8,364 nt of DNA from contig CALEWF010000027.1 in assembly GCA_937925455.1 (NCBI GenBank), positions 1 to 8,364 on the forward strand, written 5' to 3'. The notes below the pieces were generated by a model, which was not told the origin of the DNA, did no database searches, and saw nothing but the letters and a program-made list of their open reading frames with translations. This stretch comes from an uncultured Flavobacteriales bacterium. Its GTDB lineage: Bacteria > Bacteroidota > Bacteroidia > CAIKAF01. The position numbers and the translations under genes were made by a program. Positions 1-5,661 of the stretch are shown in pieces (positions within the stretch are counted from its first letter, which is position 1; each line of letters begins with the position of its first letter).

Positions 1-181
1 ATACAAAATCAGCATGAAAATGCGTTTCTAAAACATATTTAATTTTAGCCCCACGCTTTTCTGCCATTTCAATGTAAGGAGTAACTTCGCGTAGAGGGTC
101 AATAATGGCAGCTTCACCATTACTCTCGATATAATAAGCACCTTGTGCTAAACATCCGGTATACAACTGTTCTACTTTCAT
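1..181 (-). CDS. MBL-fold metallo-hydrolase, N-terminal part (cut by window edge)
   Basis: Only the first 60 codons are present; the gene starts at the ATG at 181-179 and runs off the left edge. The translation begins MKVEQLYTGCLAQGAYYI, then an AIIDPL segment (residues 25-30), and ends inside THFHADFV (53-60). That is the start of the THxHxDH metal-binding motif of the metallo-beta-lactamase fold. The opening 'YTGCLAQGAYYI' and 'IIDPLRE' match my memory of Bacteroidota MBL proteins that carry C-terminal rhodanese domains, related to persulfide dioxygenases and glyoxalase II. The C-terminal half is not visible, so the rhodanese domain and the substrate are inference. Upstream (226-233 on the minus strand) lies GAACTTTG, one mismatch from the TAnnTTTG promoter element, too weak to call separately. 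Confidence 0.85.
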   Translation of the reverse strand, partial: MKVEQLYTGCLAQGAYYIESNGEAAIIDPLREVTPYIEMAEKRGAKIKYVLETHFHADFV

Positions 182-403
182 AAGATATTTGTTTAATTTG
201 TTTTTAAATAATCAATTTAACGATACAAAGTTCAGGAGTTTTAATCAGTTATACAGTGACAATAGTTACATCATGATATTTTTGTGAACCTCACTAAGAA
301 TAGGTGATTTTAAATCATAGATATAATTTAAACCCAAATTATGCAATAGAAAACCGCATATAATGCAAAGTCATTTTGATTTTTGTATTAAAGCCGATTA
401 TAT

Positions 404-440
404 GAAGTAACCACCTGGGTTCAACCAGCTATTTTACTTC
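404..440. other. Nested stem-loop inside the MITE-like segment
   Basis: GAAGTAA at 404-410 is perfectly complementary to TTACTTC at 434-440. Inside it, CTGG at 415-418 pairs with CCAG at 425-428 around the six-base loop gttcaa. The stem-loop is flanked by a related direct repeat, tgtattaaagccgatt at 384-399 and tgtattaaaccggatt at 444-459, so the block looks like two arms around a structured centre. No T-run follows, so it is not a simple terminator. Function is unknown. Confidence 0.4.
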
Positions 441-510
441 AATTGTATTAAACCGGATTGAAGATGTTTTTTAATTGGATTATTTATCTGTGTACTCTGT
501 GGTGAAAAAT

Positions 511-678
511 TTAACCACAAAGAACTCAGAGATACACGGAGAACACAAAGAAAATGAAAGTAAAAACATACGGTATTCCTCTGTGCTCTCGGTAGTTGTT
601 TATGTGACAGTAGCTACATAGGTTTTTGTTTTTCTGGATGCCTATGGAAAATTTCTAATGCATAATTTGGGATTAAAT
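511..678. repeat. Direct repeat, copy A (about 168 bp)
   Basis: This copy runs from ttaaccacaaag to gggattaaat and aligns over its full length with 867-1036. By eye about four of five positions match, with a few small indels. Shared landmarks in order are aaccacaaa, cagagatacacg, gaacacaaagaaaatga, tattcctc, tttatgt.acagt.gctaca, gatgccta, ggaaaatttctaat and cataatttggg. The early part carries the phrase accacaaag that recurs in both orientations through this intergenic region. Confidence 0.75.
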
Positions 679-866
679 CATAGCACACGGATACACGCTG
701 ATGCAACAGATGAACACAGATATCATCCGTGCCATCCGTGTTCTATAAGGTAAATAGCATAGAAAGAAAGAGTTATTGACTGAAATCAACAGCTCTCTGT
801 GCCCTTTGTGTAAAACGTTGTGTTCTTTGTGGTAAAAAGCATTAACCCAAATAGTAAACAAATTTT

Positions 867-1036
867 TTAACCACAAATCACACAGAGATACACGATGAAC
901 ACAAAGAAAATGAGAGTAAAACATCCTGTATTCCTCTTTTTTCTCTGTGGTTATTTATGTAACAGTGGCTACAAAGGTTTTTTTTGTCTTTACTGATGCC
1001 TACGGAAAATTTCTAATTCATAATTTGGGTTTAAAT
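867..1036. repeat. Direct repeat, copy B (about 170 bp), ends in the dehydrogenase stop codon
   Basis: This is the second copy of the repeat at 511-678, offset by 356-358 bp, from ttaaccacaaat to gggtttaaat. It contains an inner inverted pair, aaccaca at 869-875 and tgtggtt at 946-952. Just upstream, attaacccaaat at 841-852 resembles the reverse complement of its right end (atttgggtttaaat, 1023-1036), so this copy too may be bounded by an inverted repeat. Its last six bases overlap the 3' end of the neighbouring minus-strand dehydrogenase gene and include that gene's TAA stop. Confidence 0.75.
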
Positions 1037-1795
1037 GCTTCCATCTTTTTTTCGCACCAATCTTACAGAAGCTTGAGCGGCAGGCATTACCACCAGTTCA
1101 TGAATCGAAACTTGTTCAGGAGCGTTCAGGCAGTATAATATCGTATTTGCTACATCTTCGGCTTTCAGAGCCTCTACATGTTTATAAACATTGGCAGCTC
1201 GTTCAGTATCGCCTTTAAAACGTACTAATGAAAATTCCGTTTCAACCATCCCCGGATGGATGGAAGAAACCTTGATATAGTAGGGGAGAAGTTCCATTCT
1301 AATGGATTGGGTAATAGCATCTAATGCATGTTTTGTAGCGCAATACACGTTCCCATTAGGATAAACTTCTTTCGAAGCAATTGAACTGACCTGAATAATA
1401 TGCCCTTTTTTACGAGCTATCATGCCGGGCGTAATGGCTTTTAGCATGTTTAGTACACCTTTGATATTGGTATCAATCATTCGGTCCCAGTCATCAGGCT
1501 CACCTTCGTGTAAAGGCCCAAGCCCCACCGCAAGACCGGCATTGTTAATCAATACATCAATGGTTTTCCATTCTTGCGGAAGATTCTCTATTGCTTTAAA
1601 AACTGCTTCCCGATTGCGTACATCTAAACAAACAGGAAGTATTTCTGTATGTTTACTCAATTCATCGGCCAGTTTTTCCAACCGAGCATTTCTCCTACCG
1701 GAAATAATTAACCGAAATTTGTTTTTAGCCATTAATCGTGCAGTGGCTTCACCAATACCGGCTGTTGCACCGGTAATCCAAGCAGTTCGTTTCAT
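1031..1795 (-). CDS. Classical short-chain dehydrogenase/reductase, YdfG-like
   Basis: This 254-residue protein is a complete classical SDR, a cytoplasmic NAD(P)-dependent oxidoreductase. The dinucleotide-binding TGATAGIG is at residues 8-15, NNAG at 84-87, the active-site Asn at 110, Ser at 137-138, the catalytic YxxxK at Y151/K155 and the PG of the following loop at 181-182. The ISGRR stretch after beta-2 (31-35) puts arginines where NADP-preferring enzymes have them, so NADPH is the likely cofactor. The overall pattern resembles the YdfG group (3-hydroxy acid or serine dehydrogenases), but the substrate cannot be read from sequence. The ATG overlaps the stop of the upstream membrane-protein gene in an ATGA, so the two are probably translationally coupled. 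The TAA stop lies inside a repeat that abuts the gene. Confidence 0.92.
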   Translation of the reverse strand: MKRTAWITGATAGIGEATARLMAKNKFRLIISGRRNARLEKLADELSKHTEILPVCLDVRNREAVFKAIENLPQEWKTIDVLINNAGLAVGLGPLHEGEPDDWDRMIDTNIKGVLNMLKAITPGMIARKKGHIIQVSSIASKEVYPNGNVYCATKHALDAITQSIRMELLPYYIKVSSIHPGMVETEFSLVRFKGDTERAANVYKHVEALKAEDVANTILYCLNAPEQVSIHELVVMPAAQASVRLVRKKDGSI

Positions 1796-3090
1796 GACAG
1801 TACAAGTTTTTGTTGGTATGATTCACTTCGTTTTGCAAAGGCTAATAATGCTACCCAAAGAAAAGGCAATGCTGGTACTTTATACCTTACCATTCCGCCA
1901 ATTACTGGGGTACTCAATCCTACAATAATGTATAGTACCAATACAAATGAGATACTAAAGAATACAAAGCGCAGGTGAGTTGGCTTGCGATGGTTCCATA
2001 CAATCCAGCCGATAAAAAAAAGAAAAAATAGATTTTCCATCATGGGGATGAGTTTAAATATGCTTCCCATAGCCTCCCATGGATACGGACGTAGCAGGGT
2101 GTTGAATAATGCTTCTGGAGATTTAAGAAATATGTCTGCAAGTTCTGGTTTTAAATACGTAGTTGTAATAAGACTGCCTGCCTTTTCTGATACAGCAAGA
2201 TTTACAAAATTATTTTGCTTAAAAGCAAGAATTTCCAAAAAGTTTATCTGAGGAATAATATAGTGTGTAAAAGCTGCCAAAAAACCAAGCAATACAATAG
2301 ATAACAGATATACCAAGGGTTGCCAACTTGTTTTGAATTTTTGAGAAATAAAATATCCAAGTGTGGCGGGAAGCAGAGCAGCCATAATATAAAATTTGGT
2401 AAGAAGTATTAGCAGAATACTTGCTATTATCAGTAATCCACGAAAGTTCCATCGGATATTTTTTTTATTAAATATGGAATAAATAAAAATACCCATACCA
2501 AGCATTAGAATACTTTCTTTCAGGCAGCCGGAAGTCCAAAATATAACGGATGGAATCAGCTGTGTGCCGATAAATATTTCCGATTTCCAGTCACCAATAA
2601 ATTGATAGAATGTTTTGGTGATCAAAAATAATCCGGTAAACGAAAAAAAACTAAAAAACACCGTATGGGAATTGAAACTTCCAAACGAAATGATACGAAG
2701 TATAGCATGAAATCGTATGACAATTCGATTATCATTATACATCGGATTGTCGTAAGGAAGTTGCCAGTTATTCATGAGATGGGCATATTTCCCATCCGAA
2801 GAAAAATCATTGGAAAGTCCAAACAAATTGGTAAAAAACTCTTTGGGATGAGTAAAAAGTAATTGGTAAAGCGCCTCACTATCGTCATAAAATCGGTAAA
2901 TATCAGCTTTGCTTCGATCGGTATAGTAATAAGTGTATATTAAAAAAAGTGTAACTCCTGCAAGTACTTTTAATAAAAATACCATGGATAGGTGTATGGA
3001 TTTAAGTCCTTCAACTTTAAAAAAGGGGGAACGGTAAATCACCCAGGTAAGCAACAGGGCATAACATGTACTCACTACCAAATCAATCAT
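1792..3090 (-). CDS. Uncharacterised polytopic inner-membrane protein, possibly GT-C or polymerase-like
   Basis: I do not recognise this 432-residue protein as a named family. It has about ten hydrophobic segments, roughly at residues 3-19, 34-55, 141-165, 172-188, 193-208, 215-232, 233-249, 256-279, 352-366, 373-392 and 403-419. A long hydrophilic loop lies between the second and third (56-140), with an aromatic and acidic stretch YYYTDRSKADIYRFYDD at 54-70. The short motif FWTSGCLKES (184-193) and the C-terminal RYKVPALP (402-409) resemble patterns I recall from EpsG/Wzy-like and GT-C glycosyltransferase membrane proteins that use lipid-linked sugars. A surface-polysaccharide role is therefore a guess. 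The gene overlaps the downstream dehydrogenase by 4 bp. TATCTTTG lies 14 bp upstream of the ATG. Confidence 0.85.
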   Translation of the reverse strand: MIDLVVSTCYALLLTWVIYRSPFFKVEGLKSIHLSMVFLLKVLAGVTLFLIYTYYYTDRSKADIYRFYDDSEALYQLLFTHPKEFFTNLFGLSNDFSSDGKYAHLMNNWQLPYDNPMYNDNRIVIRFHAILRIISFGSFNSHTVFFSFFSFTGLFLITKTFYQFIGDWKSEIFIGTQLIPSVIFWTSGCLKESILMLGMGIFIYSIFNKKNIRWNFRGLLIIASILLILLTKFYIMAALLPATLGYFISQKFKTSWQPLVYLLSIVLLGFLAAFTHYIIPQINFLEILAFKQNNFVNLAVSEKAGSLITTTYLKPELADIFLKSPEALFNTLLRPYPWEAMGSIFKLIPMMENLFFLFFIGWIVWNHRKPTHLRFVFFSISFVLVLYIIVGLSTPVIGGMVRYKVPALPFLWVALLAFAKRSESYQQKLVLS

Positions 3091-3104
3091 CCCGGGTATT
3101 TATG

Positions 3105-3112
3105 CAAAGATA
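3105..3112 (-). promoter_or_regulatory. Putative -7 box for the membrane protein/SDR operon
   Basis: On the minus strand TATCTTTG matches the Bacteroidota -7 element TAnnTTTG exactly and ends 14 bp before the ATG at 3090, giving a predicted leader of only a few bases. No TTTG box lies at the expected 19-21 bp upstream; the nearest is 26 bp away (3139-3142). The call rests on the -7 box and position alone. Confidence 0.4.
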
Positions 3113-3207
3113 GGAATAGGTTGTAATCATAATAGTTACAAAGAATATTTATTATACTAAAAAAGCTTCGAAAATTAACACTAAAAACTCTTTGTGTTCA
3201 ATGAAAT

Positions 3208-3233
3208 AAAAAAATACAGCTTAAAATTATGCT
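3208..3233 (-). terminator. Weak candidate terminator of the tRNA-Arg transcript
   Basis: On the minus strand, just after the tRNA, a short imperfect hairpin (AGC at 3233-3231 with GCT at 3220-3218, one inner mismatch) is followed by a run of seven T (3214-3208). The stem is very short, so the T-run is the main support. Confidence 0.22.
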
Positions 3234-3241
3234 TTGAGTAG

Positions 3242-3315
3242 TGATCCGGATTGGATTCGAACCAATGACCTACTGCTTAGAAGGCAGTTGCTCTATCCAG
3301 CTGAGCTACCGGACC
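3242..3315 (-). tRNA. tRNA-Arg (anticodon UCU)
   Basis: The 74-nt gene folds into a full cloverleaf. The acceptor stem GGTCCGG pairs with CCGGATC (one G-U pair), and the D arm is GCTCAGCTGGATAGAGC. The anticodon stem ACTGC/GCAGT encloses the loop CTTCTAA with anticodon TCT at 3281-3279, and the T arm has TTCGAAT. The discriminator base is A. CCA is not encoded, since the sequence continues CTAC, so it must be added by the nucleotidyltransferase. This tRNA reads the arginine codons AGA and AGG. It has its own promoter and is divergent from rimK. Confidence 0.97.
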
Positions 3316-3325
3316 AAACGGATTG

Positions 3326-3356
3326 CAAATATAGAGCTATTTGTTTTTAACGCAAA
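3326..3356 (-). promoter_or_regulatory. Bacteroidota-type promoter of tRNA-Arg
   Basis: On the minus strand TTTG (3356-3353), a 19-bp spacer and TATATTTG (3333-3326) match the Bacteroidota primary sigma consensus TTTG-N19-TAnnTTTG without mismatch. The -7 box ends 10 bp before the first base of the tRNA, the expected distance for a start a few bases upstream of the mature 5' end. Confidence 0.75.
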
Positions 3357-3420
3357 TTGCATTTTAACGGCAAAATTTCACTTTTGTTAATTTTTTACCT
3401 CCCCTTGCAAATTCACTTTT
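3352..3420. repeat. Three related direct repeats upstream of rimK
   Basis: Gcaaattgcatttt (3352-3365), gcaaaatttcactttt (3370-3385) and gcaaattcactttt (3407-3420) share the same order of bases. The last two differ only by a two-base gap; the first differs from the third at three positions. The starts are 18 and 37 bp apart. They lie 30-100 bp before the rimK start, and the first overlaps the TTTG box of the divergent tRNA promoter. They could be an operator, but in such AT-rich DNA chance is a real alternative. Confidence 0.3.
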
Positions 3421-3451
3421 TCTGAGCCATATTGCTGAATATTTCTGTAGT

Positions 3452-4360
3452 ATGCATATTGTAATTCTTTCGAGGAATACAAACCTTTATTCCACCAAAC
3501 GCTTGTTGGAAGAAGGAATTCACCGTGGACATCGTACCGAAATCGTAGATCATTTAAAGTGTAATATCGTAATTGAAAAGAAAAATCCCAGAATCTTTTA
3601 TAAAGACCGCTACTTGGATGATGTAGATGCTATCATTCCTCGTATTGGGGCTTCTGTTACTTTTTTTGGTTCGGCTGTAGTGCGCCAATTTGAAATGCGT
3701 AAAGTTTTTACTGCAGTTGAAAGCCAGGCTCTTATCCGGTCAAGAGACAAATTGCGTAGTTTGCAAATTTTATCCCGTGCTGGAATTGGTTTGCCTAAAA
3801 CCGTATTTACTAATTTTAGTAAAAATATTGATGAAATTTTAAGTGAAATTGGCTCTTTTCCTGTTATTATTAAACTTATTGAAGGTACACAGGGATTAGG
3901 GGTTGTGCTGGCTGAAAATAAAAATGCTGCCACATCAGTAATTGAAGCATTTCATGGATTGAAAGCTCGTATCATTGTGCAGGAATATATTAAGGAGGCC
4001 AAAGGATCTGATATTCGTGCGTTTGTAGTAGATGGTAAAGTTGTAGGTGCCATGAAGCGCCAGGCAAAAGATGGAGAATTTAGAAGCAATTTGCACCGGG
4101 GCGGAACGGCCAGCGTAATTAAACTTAGTAGGGAAGAAAAAGAAGTAGCCATAGCGGCTGCTAAAGCCATGGGCCTTGGTGTAGCTGGGGTAGATATGTT
4201 GCAATCTAAACGTGGTCCGTTGGTCATGGAAGTTAATTCTTCTCCAGGACTAGAAGGCATTGAAAAGGCAACCGGAATTAATATTGCTGGAAAGATTATT
4301 GAATACTTAGAAAAAAATGCTTATCGCGGTAAAGTTCAGAAAGACAAAGTAAATGCCTGA
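3452..4360 (+). CDS. rimK: RimK: alpha-L-glutamate ligase for ribosomal protein S6
   Basis: RimK is an ATP-grasp ligase that adds glutamate residues to the C terminus of ribosomal protein S6 in E. coli. The 302-residue length is typical. Nearly every RimK signature is present: MHIVILSRN at the start, PRIG at 63-66, RDKLRS at 98-103, the ATP-binding lysine segment KLIEGTQGLGVVLA at 141-154, VQEYIKEA at 176-183, FRSNLHRGG at 210-218, GVDML at 246-250 and MEVNSSPGLEGIE at 259-271. Glu260 and Asn262 are in the metal-binding position. Whether this organism's S6 ends in a suitable acidic tail is not visible here, so the substrate is inferred from family. The only -7-like sequence upstream, TATTTCTG at 3440-3447, has one mismatch and would give an almost leaderless message. 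The gene converges on the amidotransferase gene with 42 bp between stops. Confidence 0.96.
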   Translation: MHIVILSRNTNLYSTKRLLEEGIHRGHRTEIVDHLKCNIVIEKKNPRIFYKDRYLDDVDAIIPRIGASVTFFGSAVVRQFEMRKVFTAVESQALIRSRDKLRSLQILSRAGIGLPKTVFTNFSKNIDEILSEIGSFPVIIKLIEGTQGLGVVLAENKNAATSVIEAFHGLKARIIVQEYIKEAKGSDIRAFVVDGKVVGAMKRQAKDGEFRSNLHRGGTASVIKLSREEKEVAIAAAKAMGLGVAGVDMLQSKRGPLVMEVNSSPGLEGIEKATGINIAGKIIEYLEKNAYRGKVQKDKVNA

Positions 4361-4402
4361 AATTAAGTTACCAAATATACTTTTTGTAATATGTTCAAAA
4401 AT

Positions 4403-5515
4403 TTACTTATTGATTTTTCGATAGATGCTGTAAAGTAATTCCAAAATTTTTTCAGCATTCGGATAATCTCTATAAGTTTTAGGCGGTTTAGCCATGATAC
4501 GGTCAAACTCTTCGGTTGTAATACCTAATTTTTTACTTACATATTCTTTCTCTTGTTGTGCTTTAACAGGATCATACGGAAGTTTTTTTAACTCTTCCAA
4601 CGCATACTCACGGGTAATTTCACCGGCACAAATCTGAGTAGAAAAAGTGGCTTTTCTGTAATCAATATTAAATTTTACCGGTAAAATATAAGATTGTACA
4701 AATCCTGTATATTTTGACTCATAGTGTTTTCCGCCATAATATTTCCAGTCTAATTTCTCTTCCAAAAGCTGCATGGCATCTTTTTTGTTGTAGGGGAGAT
4801 AATTTAACAGATAAATGATTCGAATACCTTTTACATACTTGTAATATATCTCTTGTAACGCACCGAAAAATGGAAATTTGCGAAGTTTTTTGGTACCAAA
4901 TTTTTTTTGAACAGCTCTTATCAGTTTTCCGTCTTTTGCATTGTAATGCCAGCTTTTAGGTAATATCCCTTCTGTAGCAAAATTTCCACCACTGATAATG
5001 TATTTAACTCCATTTTTGGCAGCTATTTGATGCAAAGCTCCTAAAATTGCAACATCGGTAGGGGTTTCCAGTTCTGGTAAAGAGGCTTTAAAAAAAGATA
5101 ATTGTAAATCCTTAAACTCTTCCCAATCAAGTACTACACTTTCGTAATCAAATCCAAGTTTGGTTACGATATGACGAATGTTTTTTACTGAAATTTCTGA
5201 ATCCCACCCATTATCCATGTGAACGCAAAGTACTCTTAGTCCTAATTCCTTACAAACCCAAGCCGCATAACAACTATCAATTCCTCCGCTTATTCCTAAT
5301 ACGCAATCATACTTGTTACCTCGTCCTGCTTTTTTTATGTTTTCAACCAAAGCGTGAAGTGCTTTTTCTGTTTCTTCACCTTGATACATTCTGCGGCGTG
5401 TATTCGCAAAGTATTCCGTACAGTGATTGCATTGCCCTAATTCATCGAATGTTATTTCAGGGTCAGAGGTATCCATCACACATCGTGTACATTGTTGATA
5501 GGGTCTGACTAACAT
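4403..5515 (-). CDS. wbpG: N-acetyl sugar amidotransferase (WbpG/PseA/LegG family)
   Basis: This 370-residue PP-loop ATPase belongs to the group that activates an acetamido group of a nucleotide-linked sugar and replaces its oxygen with ammonia, giving an acetamidino sugar for O-antigen, capsule or pseudaminic/legionaminic acid pathways. Two CxxC pairs (C9/C12 and C29/C32) form a probable N-terminal zinc ribbon. The PP-loop GISGGIDS is at 74-81, followed by HMDNGWDSE at 99-107 and a second SGGNF at 175-179. Length and layout fit WbpG. Ammonia is normally supplied by a dedicated HisH/HisF pair; hisH is immediately upstream in the same direction. Which sugar is modified cannot be told. The gap to hisH is 146 bp and holds a -7-like box, so separate transcription is possible. 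The symbol denotes the family, not a proven orthologue. Confidence 0.9.
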   Translation of the reverse strand: MLVRPYQQCTRCVMDTSDPEITFDELGQCNHCTEYFANTRRRMYQGEETEKALHALVENIKKAGRGNKYDCVLGISGGIDSCYAAWVCKELGLRVLCVHMDNGWDSEISVKNIRHIVTKLGFDYESVVLDWEEFKDLQLSFFKASLPELETPTDVAILGALHQIAAKNGVKYIISGGNFATEGILPKSWHYNAKDGKLIRAVQKKFGTKKLRKFPFFGALQEIYYKYVKGIRIIYLLNYLPYNKKDAMQLLEEKLDWKYYGGKHYESKYTGFVQSYILPVKFNIDYRKATFSTQICAGEITREYALEELKKLPYDPVKAQQEKEYVSKKLGITTEEFDRIMAKPPKTYRDYPNAEKILELLYSIYRKINK

Positions 5516-5546
5516 GTGATGAATACAAATTTTGTTAAGTATTACC

Positions 5547-5554
5547 CAAAGTTA
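5547..5554 (-). promoter_or_regulatory. Putative -7 box for the wbpG-like gene
   Basis: On the minus strand TAACTTTG matches TAnnTTTG, 31 bp before the ATG. The -33 position at 19-21 bp upstream reads TTAAGTT, which is poor. It suggests that the wbpG-like gene has a promoter inside the 146-bp gap after hisH. Confidence 0.38.
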
Positions 5555-5661
5555 GAATGAAAAATTGAAATTTAACTTAACTAATAAAATTTTAATGCTC
5601 AAATTATCAATTAACAGTAATTGTTTGTTGAATCTTTAATGTGTTGATATGGGGAATAATA

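Larger units (their letters stand above)
321..683. repeat. MITE-like segment bounded by a 33-bp imperfect inverted repeat
   Basis: Positions 321-353 and the reverse complement of 651-683 agree at about 28 of 33 positions by eye; the core cccaaattatgca is identical in both arms. The 11-mer ttaaatcatag occurs at 310-320, directly left of the left arm, and again at 673-683, overlapping the outer end of the right arm. It could be a target-site duplication or part of the terminal structure. The segment is 363 bp and has no coding capacity, as expected for a miniature inverted-repeat element. No transposase is visible, so mobility is inference. The left end of direct-repeat copy A falls inside it, and the same terminal sequence recurs at 1010-1036. 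Confidence 0.5.
182..1030. other. Gene-free, repeat-rich intergenic region
   Basis: No open frame here looks like a gene. The longest frames (minus strand 673-924, plus strand 947-1138) are built from repeat sequence or from the antisense of the neighbouring dehydrogenase, and their translations resemble no protein family I know. The region lies between the starts of the MBL gene and the 3' end of the dehydrogenase gene. From about 310 onward it is almost continuous repeat material, described in separate entries: an inverted-repeat-bounded segment (321-683), a stem-loop (404-440) and two direct copies of a roughly 170-bp repeat (511-678, 867-1036). The stretch 684-866 contains cacggat/atccgtg and ctttgtg phrases in both orientations. 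Positions 182-309 show nothing recognisable except the weak MBL promoter. Confidence 0.8.

Noticed and set aside
415..428. CTGG-GTTCAA-CCAG as a tRNA T-arm fragment, suggesting an element inserted in a tRNA
   Set aside because: The stem is four pairs with a six-base loop rather than five with seven, and no other tRNA arm is found nearby.
310..1036. CRISPR array or phage attachment site in the repeat block
   Set aside because: Repeats are long, diverged and in both orientations, with no regular spacers, no cas genes and no integrase in the window.
673..1138. Open frames of 83 codons (minus) and 63 codons (plus) in the repeat region
   Set aside because: Both are made of repeat sequence or the antisense of the SDR gene, lack any promoter or recognisable protein pattern, and their frames are not kept between the two repeat copies.
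3188..3199. Ctctttgtgttc downstream of tRNA-Arg as another copy of the ctttgtg repeat family
   Set aside because: Only about ten bases match and the surrounding sequence does not follow the repeat, so chance is likely.
4368..4389. Bulged hairpin TTAC(C)AAA/TTTGTAA between the convergent rimK and wbpG-like genes as a bidirectional terminator
   Set aside because: All but two pairs are A-T, the stem is interrupted, and no T-run follows on either strand.
5608..5623. Inverted repeat caatta-acag-taattg between hisH and the wbpG-like gene
   Set aside because: Six-base AT-rich arms in AT-rich DNA, with no T-run directly after on the minus strand; too weak for a terminator or operator.
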